DNA of 64,000 nt, from NCBI GenBank assembly GCA_902598305.1, contig CACKBL010000001.1, positions 1 through 64,000 on the forward strand, in the 5' to 3' direction. The notes under the pieces are model-generated. The model was not told the DNA's origin, searched no databases, and saw only the letters and a program-made list of their open reading frames with translations. The position numbers were made by a program, and so were the translations under genes. This DNA is from an uncultured Bacteroidota bacterium. Its GTDB lineage: Bacteria; Bacteroidota; Bacteroidia; Flavobacteriales; Flavobacteriaceae. Every line of letters starts with the position of its first letter. Positions within the stretch are counted from its first letter, which is position 1. This document shows, in pieces, positions 1-8,555 of the stretch.

Positions 1-68
1 ATAATAGGGACAAAATAAAAGAGATTTTGTTGAAAATGGGTCACTCCGTTAAAAAAATTGGAGGATAA
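1..68 (+). CDS. C-terminal end of an unidentified protein (partial)
   Basis: The third forward frame is open from the window edge to a TAA at 66-68 and encodes 21 residues ending in HSVKKIGG. The composition (basic, amphipathic) fits a real C-terminus, and the next gene is convergent, so a forward gene ending here is sensible. The piece is too short to assign a family. It could also be a chance open frame. Confidence 0.4.
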   Translation, partial: NRDKIKEILLKMGHSVKKIGG

Positions 69-172
69 TCTATATTTCATCTAAATTTTTAAAATTGACT
101 GCTTTTTATCTAAGAAGATTCTTTTTAATATTTTTTAATTGTATTGTCCTGTTTAATTACAAAATAGAATCC

Positions 173-943
173 CTATTGCTTAAGAAATACCCTTCTTATA
201 AAAATAAAAACTATTATTAAAATTGAGTATCCAATAAAAAATGGAATAATAAAAGCTTGTAGTTTTAAAACAAGCATAAATGCCATAATAAATAATTGAA
301 AACCAAGCCCATATAATGACACCAGTGTCATAAACCATTTCGGGAATGGTTTACTTTTTACGGCATTTTGATCCATATAATAGATCGTCTTATCAAAAGG
401 AACATAAAGTAAGTAGTAAATCTTGTAAAAAATATTAACTGCTAATTGACTCTCTCCATTTAATGCCTTGGGTGTAATATTTTCGAAAATTCGACTAGTT
501 GAATCTCCTTTTACGGAATTTCTTAATATTACGTAGTAGTAATTGTAAAGTGTTCCTTGAAGTTGAATTGCAAAAAAAGAAATTATCATATAAATGAATG
601 AAATATCAGTGATGTACCAAAGGGTTAATAAAAAACAAAAATTAAGTATTAGATCTGATATTGAATCATAATAACGACCAACATAAGACGGTTTTTTTTT
701 AAGACGTGCTAAATCGCCATCTGCAGCATCTAAAATTGATTTTAATATTAACAAAAAAGCTGAAGTAATAAGGTATCCGTTTAGCAATAGCCATATAGCT
801 ATAAACCCGGTAATTATAAACATGTTAGTTACATGAATAGGCGTTAAAGAAGTATTTTGAAGCTTAGTGGCTATAAAGTGTCCAAGAGAACGACCGTAAT
901 CCGATAAATCTAAAAATTGATGCTTCTTAGGTAATTTTGACAT
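173..943 (-). CDS. CDP-alcohol phosphatidyltransferase family membrane protein
   Basis: This 256-residue integral membrane protein carries the complete CDP-alcohol phosphotransferase signature at residues 72-97: D72, D75-G76, A79-R80, G89, D93 and D97 with exact family spacing. The aspartates bind the metal that activates transfer of a phospho-alcohol from a CDP-activated donor. Hydrophobic segments flank the motif (about 40-70 and 98-130) and two more lie near the C-terminus (about 208-250). The family makes phospholipids such as phosphatidylglycerol, phosphatidylserine or inositol lipids; the acceptor alcohol cannot be read from the sequence. The ATG start is followed by a basic leader. It stands as a single reverse gene, convergent with the fragment at the window edge. 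Confidence 0.9.
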   Translation of the reverse strand: MSKLPKKHQFLDLSDYGRSLGHFIATKLQNTSLTPIHVTNMFIITGFIAIWLLLNGYLITSAFLLILKSILDAADGDLARLKKKPSYVGRYYDSISDLILNFCFLLTLWYITDISFIYMIISFFAIQLQGTLYNYYYVILRNSVKGDSTSRIFENITPKALNGESQLAVNIFYKIYYLLYVPFDKTIYYMDQNAVKSKPFPKWFMTLVSLYGLGFQLFIMAFMLVLKLQAFIIPFFIGYSILIIVFIFIRRVFLKQ

Positions 944-947
944 CTTT

Positions 948-977
948 AAAATATAGGGGAGAGATTATTTATGAAAA
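948..977 (-). promoter_or_regulatory. possible Bacteroidota-type promoter for the CDP-alcohol phosphatidyltransferase gene
   Basis: On the reverse strand TATATTTT (948-955) differs from the TAnnTTTG box only in the last base, and TTTT lies 18 bases upstream (974-977). The box ends only a few bases before the ATG at 943, so a transcript would be almost leaderless. The match is imperfect. Confidence 0.3.
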
Positions 978-1066
978 GTGATTGTTTTGGTTATTTAATT
1001 AAATGGTTATCTCTTTTATAAAGATAATTAAAGATTTTAATTAGGAAAGAATTTTTAATTGAACAT

Positions 1067-1090
1067 AAAAAAACCCTCTAAAGAGAGGGC
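1067..1090 (-). terminator. Rho-independent terminator after the DinB-like gene
   Basis: Read on the reverse strand, a perfect 6-base-pair stem CCCTCT/AGAGGG (1074-1079 with 1084-1089) closes a 4-base loop and is followed at once by seven T residues (1073 to 1067). It begins 17 bases after the stop codon of the reverse gene ending at 1107. It is the clearest intrinsic terminator in the window. Confidence 0.88.
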
Positions 1091-1106
1091 TTTATGAAGA
1101 TTTTAA

Positions 1107-1655
1107 TTAGTCAAATAGTACATATCCAGGGGGTGTTGCACCTGCTAACCTTTGATTTGCAATAGCTTTTGATTTATGGTGTGCTTGATGTTCATATACT
1201 TTGAAAATAGCTCTTGCTCTGGTAAGTTTAAACTTTCCAAAATATTCAACTATTTCTGAATTTTTAGATGTGTCAAACTCACCTAAACTTTTAATAATCC
1301 AATCATAGCATTCAGTAACTGCCTGAGACATCTCTGCCTTTGTTTTTATTGACTCCGCATCAAACTCAGGTGCCTCAACGCCTAAAGCATTGGACATCAT
1401 ACCATAGTTCCCGCCTATCATATGCTTAATATCGAAAGCAAAACTTCTTACCTCGGGAGTAGCTTTAAAATCTAATTTGTCCTCTGGCATAGCCTCTATA
1501 ACTGCTAAAGTGTGATTTTTTGATCTTTCCCAGTCAGTTATATGATACTCAATTTGAGCTGCTTCTTGGGATTTAACATTTTGTTCTTTAGCTTTTGGCC
1601 CTTCACATGAATAAACTGCTAATGAAACAACAAATAGTAAAATTATTTTTTTCAT
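1107..1655 (-). CDS. DinB-like lipoprotein
   Basis: This 182-residue protein starts with a lipoprotein signal whose probable lipidation cysteine is C17 (AVYSC), so it is likely anchored in the envelope. The rest resembles the DinB/YfiT four-helix bundle: H78 in the second helix and the HxxxH pair H156/H160 would form the family's three-histidine metal site. DinB-like proteins include metal-dependent thiol transferases and hydrolases, but most have no known reaction, and this one cannot be assigned a substrate. It is transcribed alone, with a good promoter upstream (1687-1718) and a strong terminator downstream (1067-1090). The secreted location is typical of Bacteroidota members of the family. 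Confidence 0.82.
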   Translation of the reverse strand: MKKIILLFVVSLAVYSCEGPKAKEQNVKSQEAAQIEYHITDWERSKNHTLAVIEAMPEDKLDFKATPEVRSFAFDIKHMIGGNYGMMSNALGVEAPEFDAESIKTKAEMSQAVTECYDWIIKSLGEFDTSKNSEIVEYFGKFKLTRARAIFKVYEHQAHHKSKAIANQRLAGATPPGYVLFD

Positions 1656-1686
1656 ATTATTTATTTTAAATATTTAAAATTAAATA

Positions 1687-1718
1687 CAAATTTAGGAATT
1701 GACAATTAATCATTACAA
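1687..1718 (-). promoter_or_regulatory. Bacteroidota-type promoter of the DinB-like lipoprotein gene
   Basis: The reverse strand shows TTG (1716-1718), a 21-base spacer and TAAATTTG (1687-1694), an exact TAnnTTTG box. Transcription would start near 1682, giving a leader of about 27 bases before the ATG at 1655. Confidence 0.6.
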
Positions 1719-1748
1719 GTTCTAATTGTTAAGATAAAGTCAATTATT

Positions 1749-2414
1749 CTACCATATAATTTTCTCAATATCTTTTTCTTCCAAATATTGATTGCTTAGG
1801 CTAAAATGTTTATTTCCAAACCATCCTCCCCTATTTGCACTAAGAGGAGATGGATGTCCAGATTTTAAAATCAAATGCTTTTTTTCATTAATTAATTTTG
1901 CCTTTTCTTTGGCATAGTTTCCCCAAAGGAGAAAAACAATATTGTTTTTTTTTCTCGATATAGTATTTATTACAATATCTGTAAATTTTTGCCAACCAAT
2001 GTTTTTATGACTCCCGGCTGAATTCGCTTTTACAGTTAATACGGAGTTCAGAAGAAAAACACCTTGTTTAGACCATCTTGTGAGATCTCCACTACTAGGA
2101 TAAGGGATTTTAAGATCCGTTTTTATTTCCTTAAATATGTTTATAAGCGAAGGTGGATGTTGAATGTCATTTTTTACCGAAAAACAAAGTCCATTTGCCT
2201 GTCCTATTCCATGATAAGGGTCCTGCCCTATTATGACCACTTTTATTTTATCGAATGGACAGTCATCGAAAGCTTTAAAAATCAATTTACCGGGAGGGTA
2301 ACAAATATTATTTGAATATTCATGCTTAACATTATCAACAAGAGTTTGAAAAAATGGATCTCGAAAAACTGATTTAAGCTCCTTTTCCCAACTCTTATGT
2401 ATGCTTACCTTCAT
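1749..2414 (-). CDS. ung: uracil-DNA glycosylase, family 1
   Basis: The protein removes uracil from DNA, starting base-excision repair of deaminated cytosine. The water-activating motif GQDPYHG lies at residues 63-69 with catalytic D65, the uracil-stacking NGLCFSV segment follows at about 74-80, and the minor-groove loop HPSPLS begins at the catalytic H187. The ATG at 2412-2414 gives 221 residues, the usual length. The open frame continues upstream, but that 29-residue extension is atypical and would overlap the start of mutS2. The gene is divergent from mutS2 with a 41-base gap. All key residues are present. Confidence 0.96.
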   Translation of the reverse strand: MKVSIHKSWEKELKSVFRDPFFQTLVDNVKHEYSNNICYPPGKLIFKAFDDCPFDKIKVVIIGQDPYHGIGQANGLCFSVKNDIQHPPSLINIFKEIKTDLKIPYPSSGDLTRWSKQGVFLLNSVLTVKANSAGSHKNIGWQKFTDIVINTISRKKNNIVFLLWGNYAKEKAKLINEKKHLILKSGHPSPLSANRGGWFGNKHFSLSNQYLEEKDIEKIIW

Positions 2415-2422
2415 ATTTTGAG

Positions 2423-2430
2423 TAATTTTG
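2423..2430 (+). promoter_or_regulatory. possible -7 box for mutS2
   Basis: TAATTTTG is an exact TAnnTTTG box in the ung-mutS2 gap and would give a start of transcription near 2436, 20 bases before the TTG start codon. No convincing TTTG element is seen upstream, where the sequence is already ung coding DNA. Confidence 0.35.
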
Positions 2431-2455
2431 TCAACTAATTTATGAAATTTACATT

Positions 2456-4594
2456 TTGAATATTCCCAATAAAACAACAGTAGATCTAGAATTTCAAACA
2501 CTATTGGAACAGATTTCGTCTTTCGCAGTTACTTCAATCGGGAAAGAAGAAATACTTAATATATCACCAATTAATGAAAAAGATGAAATAGATTACCAAT
2601 TAGATCTTGTTTCGGAATATACCTCTTCATTTGATAATGAAAATAAGATTCCTAATCATTATTTTGATGAATTTTTAAAAGAAATCAGACTTCTTAAAAT
2701 AGAAAATAGTACAATAGAAGTTGAGGGCTTTATTAAAATATCTAATACAAATTATACTGTAAATAAATTAATCAAGTTTTTTAAGAAATTTAAACGCTAT
2801 TACCCTGCTCTTCATAGTATGTCTAGCCATATTGAATTTGATGAGAAGCCAAAAAAGAAAATTTCTTCTGTAATAGATAATTATGGAAATATACTTAATA
2901 GCGCCTCAGAAAAGTTATTTTCAGTTCGTAAAGAAATTGGCGTTGTAAAATCAAAAATTGGTAAGACATTTCAAGACGCTCTCAAATATTATAACTCCAC
3001 AGATTACCTTGATGATATTAAAGAAAGTTTTGTTGATAATCGTAGAGTATTAGCAGTAAAATCCTCTTATAGAAGAAAAGTAAATGGAACAATAATAGGA
3101 AGTTCAAAAACAGGAAGTATTGTTTACATTGCTCCAGAGGAAACAATGAAATATTCACTTGATCTAAATAATTTGGAATTTGAAGAAAGGGAAGAAATTA
3201 AAAGAATTTTAAAAGAATTAACAGATTTTTTTAGGCCCTATTGTAGTGTTTTTGAGGATTATATAAGATATTTAACAAATTTAGATTCTGTTTATTCTAG
3301 AGCAAAACATGCTTTTTCTATTAATGCTGTAAAACCAAAAATTTCAGAATCCAGAGAAATCCAGCTTCATGGTGCCTATCATCCCCTTCTTTTAAAACAC
3401 AACCAAGATAATGACTTAAGTACATTTCCACAAGATATTTTAATTAAGGATGAAATGAGAATTCTTGTAATATCCGGACCAAATGCAGGAGGAAAAAGTA
3501 TTACTTTAAAAACGATGGGGCTATTACAATTGATGTTTCAAAGCGGTATTTTAATTCCAACGCACCCTAAATCTAAAATTTTCATTTTTGATCAAATTTT
3601 AACAGATATTGGAGACAACCAATCCATAGAAAACCAGTTAAGTACATATTCTTATAGGTTAAAAAACATGAAATATTTTTTAGAAAATTGTGATAAAAAT
3701 ACTCTTTTTTTGATTGATGAGTTTGGGACTGGTTCAGACCCAGAACTCGGTGGGGCTTTAGCCGAAGTTTTTTTGAAAGAATTTTATGATTCTGGTGCCT
3801 TTGGAATTATAACAACACACTACTCTAACCTAAAAGTGATGGCTAGCGAATTAGATTTCATGGACAATGCCAATATGCAATTTGATTCTGAAACTTTTGA
3901 ACCATTATTTAAGCTTATAACCGGAGAAGCTGGAAGCTCCTATACTTTTGAAGTAGCTAGTAAAAACGGTATCGAAAATTTTTTAATAGATAAAGCGAAA
4001 GAAAAAGTTGATTTAGAGAAAGTTCGATTTGAGGGAGTAATTTCTAAATTGCAAAGAGAGAGAATTAAAAATAATAATGAATTGAGTGAGCTCAAGAGAC
4101 TTCAAATGGATGCAAGGGATAAAAAGGACCAAAATGAAGTTTTAAATGAGAAACTAAACAATAAGCTTTCAAAATATAATCTTCTTTATGAACACGAAAA
4201 AAAAACAATAAATATTGGAAATAAATTCAATGATCTTGTAGAAAATTATAATAAACATGGAAAGAAAAGGAGACTAATTTCTGAAATGTTTAACATAATT
4301 GAAATTGAAAACAAGAAAAGGAAGAAAAAAAAATCTAGTAATAAAAATGTAACCCCAAAAGAGATTTTGAAAATTAAAGATGAATCCAAAAAGGATATTT
4401 TAAAAATCAAAAAGAAGAAAAAATTAAAGAAAAAAGTTGAGATTAGATTTTCTGTTGGTGATACAGTAAAAATACCGACAGGGAAATCGCAAGGTATAAT
4501 TGATTCGATTAAAAAAGACAAAGCAATCGTTAATTATGGTAATTTTAAAACTCAAATTAGTCTAACCGAAATTGAATTAGTAAAATCTAAATGA
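2456..4594 (+). CDS. mutS2: MutS2 family DNA-binding ATPase without Smr domain
   Basis: This 712-residue protein is a MutS2 homologue, a MutS-fold ATPase that acts on branched DNA or collided ribosomes rather than in classical mismatch repair. The ATPase core holds Walker A SGPNAGGKS near residues 340-348 and Walker B LIDEFGTGSDPE near 418-429, followed by a charged coiled-coil stretch rich in lysine (about 525-650). It ends in a small KOW-like beta domain (VGDTVKIPTGKSQG). The C-terminal Smr nuclease domain of the Bacillus enzyme, with its LDLHG motif, is absent. The start is TTG, since the nearby ATG at 2442 is out of frame; the N-terminus MNIPNKTTVDLEF matches the family beginning. The downstream DCC gene overlaps its stop by four bases, indicating an operon. 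Confidence 0.93.
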   Translation: MNIPNKTTVDLEFQTLLEQISSFAVTSIGKEEILNISPINEKDEIDYQLDLVSEYTSSFDNENKIPNHYFDEFLKEIRLLKIENSTIEVEGFIKISNTNYTVNKLIKFFKKFKRYYPALHSMSSHIEFDEKPKKKISSVIDNYGNILNSASEKLFSVRKEIGVVKSKIGKTFQDALKYYNSTDYLDDIKESFVDNRRVLAVKSSYRRKVNGTIIGSSKTGSIVYIAPEETMKYSLDLNNLEFEEREEIKRILKELTDFFRPYCSVFEDYIRYLTNLDSVYSRAKHAFSINAVKPKISESREIQLHGAYHPLLLKHNQDNDLSTFPQDILIKDEMRILVISGPNAGGKSITLKTMGLLQLMFQSGILIPTHPKSKIFIFDQILTDIGDNQSIENQLSTYSYRLKNMKYFLENCDKNTLFLIDEFGTGSDPELGGALAEVFLKEFYDSGAFGIITTHYSNLKVMASELDFMDNANMQFDSETFEPLFKLITGEAGSSYTFEVASKNGIENFLIDKAKEKVDLEKVRFEGVISKLQRERIKNNNELSELKRLQMDARDKKDQNEVLNEKLNNKLSKYNLLYEHEKKTINIGNKFNDLVENYNKHGKKRRLISEMFNIIEIENKKRKKKKSSNKNVTPKEILKIKDESKKDILKIKKKKKLKKKVEIRFSVGDTVKIPTGKSQGIIDSIKKDKAIVNYGNFKTQISLTEIELVKSK

Positions 4595-4992
4595 AACCTT
4601 TGATAATTTTTTTTGACGGACCATGTGTATTCTGCAATTTTTGGATACGTACGCTTTGCAAATGGGACAAAAAAGACAGATTAAGGTTCTCATCTTTAGA
4701 TAGCGATTTAGCAATAAAATTTGCTTCTAAAAGGGATATAAATATTTCAAACAAGGATACCGTAATCGTATGGGATCAACAAGATGGAATCTATACTGAG
4801 TCAAGGGCATTTTTTAAAATAATGAAAACCCTTGGTGGATTGTTTAATCTAATCTTAGTTTTTTTGATAATTCCTAAGTTTTTAACAGACGGAATATATA
4901 GGTTCATAGCCAGGAATCGATATAAATGGTTCGGAAGTTATGAAACCTGCCCTACTCCGAGTCCATCTTTTAAGCACAAATACCTGGACTGA
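4591..4992 (+). CDS. DCC family thiol-disulfide oxidoreductase-like protein (DUF393)
   Basis: The 133-residue protein opens with FFDGPCVFCN, the DxxCxxC motif (D9, C12, C15) that names the DCC family, which is predicted to have a thioredoxin-like fold. No substrate is established for most members. A hydrophobic stretch around residues 83-104 (GGLFNLILVFLIIP) may touch the membrane, and the tail keeps the family's RNRYKWFG segment. Its ATG overlaps the mutS2 stop codon (ATGA), so the two are co-transcribed. It converges with the symporter gene, leaving six bases between them. Confidence 0.85.
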   Translation: MKPLIIFFDGPCVFCNFWIRTLCKWDKKDRLRFSSLDSDLAIKFASKRDINISNKDTVIVWDQQDGIYTESRAFFKIMKTLGGLFNLILVFLIIPKFLTDGIYRFIARNRYKWFGSYETCPTPSPSFKHKYLD

Positions 4993-4998
4993 TTAAAA

Positions 4999-6258
4999 CT
5001 ACTTGTTACCTAATGATTTATTAACTATTGAGGAAACTGCTGCATCCCCTGTTACATTAACTATAGTTCTGCACATGTCAAGTGGTCGATCTACCGCAAA
5101 TATTAAAGCAAGTCCTGCTTCAGGAATACCTGCTTGAGCAAGTACAATCACTAGCATTACAATCCCTGCACTTGGTACTGCCGCCGTTCCAATTGAAGCT
5201 AAAGTTGCCGTTAGAATTATACCTAGCTGCGATGATAAATCTAAATTTAATCCAAAAGCCTGGGCTATAAATACTGCAGCCACTCCTTGGTAAAGACTTG
5301 TTCCATCCATATTTATGGTCGCTCCAATGGGTAGAACAAAACTACTGACCTCCTTATTAACACCGAGGTTTTTTTCAACGCATTCCATTGTTACAGGAAG
5401 AGTTGCCGCACTTGAACTTGTTGAAAATGCCAGAAGTTGAGCTGGTGCAATGCCTCTAAAAAATTCACCTGGAGTTTTGCCTGTTAAAAACTTTACAATT
5501 ATCGCATAAACTAAAATCATTAACGCTAAACCAACTAAAAGAGTAATCGAATAAAGACCAAGAGCCGCAAATAATTCTAAACTCGGAGCCTCTACAACAA
5601 GCGTAGCGAGTAATGCAAAAACACCATAAGGTGCAGATAGCATAATAAGGTCAATTAATTTTAAAATTATGGTATTTAAAGAATCAATAAATTCTTTTAC
5701 TGGCGAAACCTTTTTTTCAGGTAGCAGAATCATCCCAATTCCAAAAAAAAGTGCAAAAAAGATTACCTGGAGCATATTTTTATTACTTGTAAAAGACTTA
5801 AAAATATTATCCGGTACAATATCCTCTAAGGCTTGAAGTGGGCCAGCAGATTTTTGTTTATTTGCAGCTTCTCTTTTTTCTTCGGTATTACTGGAGTATG
5901 CCTGAATTAATTCCTGTCTTGTTTCATTGGAAATTGAATTACCAGGTTTAATTAGGTTAACAAGAACAAGGCCTATGATTACCGCAATTATGGTTGTAAA
6001 CATATAAGTTATTATAGTTCTACCGCCCATTTTTGACAGTTTTGATATATCTTTTAAATCAGAAACTCCTTTAATAAGTGAAGCAAGAATTAGGGGTATA
6101 GCAATTAATTTTAAGAGATTAATGAAAATGGTTCCAAAAGGTTTTATAAAATTGCTGATAAAAATTTTACCAGTAGGAAAAAAGCTTAATCCAAGACCAA
6201 AGAATATGCCTAGAAACATTCCAATTATTATTTTCCAATGTAATGGTAGATTTTTCAT
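4999..6258 (-). CDS. dicarboxylate/amino acid:cation symporter (DAACS family)
   Basis: This 419-residue inner-membrane protein belongs to the GltP/DctA family, which imports glutamate, aspartate or C4-dicarboxylates with sodium ions or protons. The serine-rich reentrant loop before HP1 (FSTSSSAATLPVTMEC), the NMDGTSLYQGVAAVF segment of TM7 and the C-terminal DRPLDMCRTIVNVTGD segment with the substrate-binding arginine and asparagine region are all present. A variable hydrophilic loop lies around residues 110-145. The specificity cannot be fixed: glutamate/aspartate is suggested by the DRPLDMCRT motif, but is an inference. It lies five bases after aroC on the same strand and probably shares its transcript. 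Confidence 0.93.
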   Translation of the reverse strand: MKNLPLHWKIIIGMFLGIFFGLGLSFFPTGKIFISNFIKPFGTIFINLLKLIAIPLILASLIKGVSDLKDISKLSKMGGRTIITYMFTTIIAVIIGLVLVNLIKPGNSISNETRQELIQAYSSNTEEKREAANKQKSAGPLQALEDIVPDNIFKSFTSNKNMLQVIFFALFFGIGMILLPEKKVSPVKEFIDSLNTIILKLIDLIMLSAPYGVFALLATLVVEAPSLELFAALGLYSITLLVGLALMILVYAIIVKFLTGKTPGEFFRGIAPAQLLAFSTSSSAATLPVTMECVEKNLGVNKEVSSFVLPIGATINMDGTSLYQGVAAVFIAQAFGLNLDLSSQLGIILTATLASIGTAAVPSAGIVMLVIVLAQAGIPEAGLALIFAVDRPLDMCRTIVNVTGDAAVSSIVNKSLGNK

Positions 6259-6263
6259 GTGAA

Positions 6264-7328
6264 TTATTTCTTATTTGCCCTCTTAATTAAAACATAATCA
6301 GCAATGACTATTGCCGCCATTGACTCGACAATTGGAACGGCTCTAGGTAAAACGCATGGATCATGTCTTCCTTTCGCTTCTAAGACAATTTCGTCTCCAT
6401 CTTTATTTATTGACTTTTGTTTTTTCATAACAGTTGCAACAGGTTTGAAAGCAACATTAAAATATATATCCATGCCGTTAGATATACCTCCTTGTATTCC
6501 TCCTGAGTAGTTTGTTGATGTTGTACCATCTTTTTTAAAAATATCGTTGTGTTTACTACCTTTAAACTTTGACGATTCAAATCCACTACCATATTCAAAT
6601 CCCTTTACTGCATTTATTGATAACATTGCCTTTCCCAGCTGTGCATGCAGTTTGTCAAAAACAGGTTCTCCAAGCCCAGAGGGGACATTTTTAATTATAC
6701 ATGTAATGATTCCTCCAACTGTGTCACCTTCTTTTCTAATTTTTTTAATAAGATTCTCCATTTTTTCAGCCGTAGACGAATCGGGACATCTTACTATGTT
6801 ATTTTCAGTCGTTTGTAGATCTAGGTCAGAATAATGTTTATCTAACTTTATATCACCAACTCTTGAAACATAAGCTTGAATTTTTATGTCTCCTAAAAAT
6901 TGTTTTGCTATAGAACCTCCAACTACTCTAATTGCCGTTTCCCGAGCAGAGCTCCTACCACCTCCCCTGTAGTCCCTAAATCCGTATTTTTCATCGTAAA
7001 CAAAATCTGCATGTGAAGGTCTGTATGAATCTTTGATATGACTGTAGTCTTTTGACTTTTGGTCTTTATTTTTAATTATAAACCCAATTGGTGTCCCTGT
7101 AGTTCTCCCATCAAAAATGCCAGAAAATATCTCAACAGTGTCGGTTTCCTTTCTTTGCGAAACTATTTTTGACTGTCCAGGTTTTCTCCTATCAAGATCT
7201 AGTTGAATTAATTTTTGGTCAATTTTCACTCCCGATGGGCAACCATCAATTATTCCGCCTATGGCTAATCCATGTGATTCCCCAAAAGTTGTAAGAGAAA
7301 AAAGATTACCAAATTTGTTTCCAGCCAC
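6264..7328 (-). CDS. aroC: chorismate synthase
   Basis: The enzyme makes chorismate from 5-enolpyruvylshikimate 3-phosphate with reduced FMN, the last step of the shikimate pathway. Hallmarks are TTFGESHG near the N-terminus, the arginine- and glycine-rich [24 protein letters not shown], and the C-terminal [20 protein letters not shown] place the start at GTG 7326-7328, giving the canonical N-terminus (M)AGNKFGNLF and 354 residues. The longer frame begins with a TTG at 7346 that lies inside a predicted TATATTTG promoter box and so is probably not translated. No other shikimate gene is nearby; the symporter follows on the same strand. Confidence 0.96.
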   Translation of the reverse strand: MAGNKFGNLFSLTTFGESHGLAIGGIIDGCPSGVKIDQKLIQLDLDRRKPGQSKIVSQRKETDTVEIFSGIFDGRTTGTPIGFIIKNKDQKSKDYSHIKDSYRPSHADFVYDEKYGFRDYRGGGRSSARETAIRVVGGSIAKQFLGDIKIQAYVSRVGDIKLDKHYSDLDLQTTENNIVRCPDSSTAEKMENLIKKIRKEGDTVGGIITCIIKNVPSGLGEPVFDKLHAQLGKAMLSINAVKGFEYGSGFESSKFKGSKHNDIFKKDGTTSTNYSGGIQGGISNGMDIYFNVAFKPVATVMKKQKSINKDGDEIVLEAKGRHDPCVLPRAVPIVESMAAIVIADYVLIKRANKK

Positions 7329-7343
7329 TATTACAATTTTATG

Positions 7344-7351
7344 CAAATATA
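7344..7351 (-). promoter_or_regulatory. -7 promoter box of aroC
   Basis: The reverse strand reads TATATTTG, an exact TAnnTTTG box, 16 bases before the GTG start of aroC. The upstream -33 element is weak. The box includes the TTG that would otherwise be the longer start codon. Confidence 0.5.
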
Positions 7352-7415
7352 AGGTTTATTGATAGGTTATAAGTATCTGATGAATAACTTGTAATCTTAA
7401 TTAAATTAGTTTCAC

Positions 7416-7423
7416 TAATTTTG
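7416..7423 (+). promoter_or_regulatory. possible -7 promoter box of the TlpA-like gene
   Basis: TAATTTTG is an exact TAnnTTTG box, ending 15 bases before the TTG start at 7439. A TTG at 7389-7391 lies 24 bases upstream, slightly too far for the usual 19-22 base spacing, so the call is tentative. Confidence 0.4.
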
Positions 7424-7438
7424 AATTAAAATTTTTCT

Positions 7439-8542
7439 TTGAGAATTACATTATCCCTCTTGTTGGTGCTCGTTTTTGCATGCGACAATAGTGAAAATTC
7501 TTTTATGTTAAATGGTTTTACAGACTTAGATGATGGTGAAGTTATTTACAGAATAGTGCCTAATTCTGTGAATCAGCCTGTAAGAATGGATTCTACCATC
7601 GTTCGAAATGGTACATTCAATTTTTCTTCTGATGTCAAAGAAATAGATGTAAATTTTTTAACCATAAAAGGGAAGGACACTAATATTCCATTTATACTAG
7701 AATCAGGTAGAATTAGTATAAATGTTTATAAAGATAGTTTAGATGCCTCCCAAGTTAAAGGTAGTAGGTCTAATGATGATTTGAATCTCTACCGAAATAA
7801 GACAAAATCTGTTGTGACCTTTTTAAATGGAATTGTCAATGAGATTCAAATTGCCAATTCCTTAGGAGACAATTTATTAGTTGAAGACCTTCAAAATCAA
7901 TACAGATTGAAACAAACTGAATTATTGAATTTTGAAATAGAATTAGCTAAAAACGTGAGAGAATCATATTTATCCGTCCTAATGCTTGAAAAACTTTTTA
8001 ATGAGAAGACAATTGACATTAACTCTGCTAAAGAAATAACAGCGACTTATAATCCAGAAATTTTAAATAGTCGAGTAGGAAAAATTTTAGTTGAAAAAAT
8101 TAACGCCCCAATAGAATCTACATCAATAGGTGAAATCGCTCCTAATTTTGAGGGACCCTCTCCTTCAGGAGAAGTACTTAATTTGTCAGATTTGAAAGGT
8201 AAAGTTACGATAATTGAATTTTGGGCCTCCTGGTGCAGACCATGCAGAGTTGAGAATCCAAACTTAGTGAGGCTTTACAAGGAAATGCATCCTAAGGGAT
8301 TGGAAATAGTTGGTGTTTCTTTAGATAGAAATAGATCCAGTTGGTTAAGAGCAATTGATGATGATGGATTGATATGGAATCATGTTTCGAATCTTAAATT
8401 TTGGCAAGATCCTATTGCAAAGCTATACAACATAAGAGCTATACCAGCTTCCTTTATTATTGATAAAGAAGGTCGTATCATTGAAAAGAATCTTCGTGGT
8501 GCACAGTTAGCCGCAAAAATAAGAGAGATATTGAGCAATTAA
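7439..8542 (+). CDS. TlpA-like thioredoxin lipoprotein (DUF4369-type N-terminus)
   Basis: The 367-residue protein has a short lipoprotein signal ending VFAC (C15), an N-terminal beta-rich DUF4369-like region, a helical middle region and a C-terminal TlpA thioredoxin domain with the redox motif WCRPC near residues 264-268 in FWASWCRPC. A cis-proline segment follows (RAIPASFIID). Such proteins reduce disulfides in the periplasm, for example in cytochrome c assembly or protein repair, while tethered to a membrane by lipid. The start is TTG: an in-frame stop lies just upstream (7427-7429) and the signal peptide begins directly there. It converges with the rhomboid gene, and their stop codons overlap. 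Confidence 0.88.
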   Translation: MRITLSLLLVLVFACDNSENSFMLNGFTDLDDGEVIYRIVPNSVNQPVRMDSTIVRNGTFNFSSDVKEIDVNFLTIKGKDTNIPFILESGRISINVYKDSLDASQVKGSRSNDDLNLYRNKTKSVVTFLNGIVNEIQIANSLGDNLLVEDLQNQYRLKQTELLNFEIELAKNVRESYLSVLMLEKLFNEKTIDINSAKEITATYNPEILNSRVGKILVEKINAPIESTSIGEIAPNFEGPSPSGEVLNLSDLKGKVTIIEFWASWCRPCRVENPNLVRLYKEMHPKGLEIVGVSLDRNRSSWLRAIDDDGLIWNHVSNLKFWQDPIAKLYNIRAIPASFIIDKEGRIIEKNLRGAQLAAKIREILSN

Positions 8543-8555
8543 TTTTTTTTAATGC
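8533..8555. terminator. weak hairpin between convergent TlpA-like and rhomboid genes
   Basis: AGC and ATTAA (8533-8541) pair with TTAAT and GCT (8548-8555), an eight-base-pair stem with one bulged A and a loop of T residues. Its position over both stop codons suits a two-way terminator, but the stem is AT-rich and there is no separate T tract. Confidence 0.3.

Noticed and set aside
1697-1745. Inverted repeat AATTGAC/GTCAATT as a terminator of ung
   Set aside because: Arms are 35 bases apart, no T tract follows on the reverse strand, and the left arm lies in the promoter of the next gene.
4246-4521. Reverse-strand open frame within mutS2
   Set aside because: It is the complement of a lysine-rich coding segment, giving a run of phenylalanine and leucine, and has no independent support.
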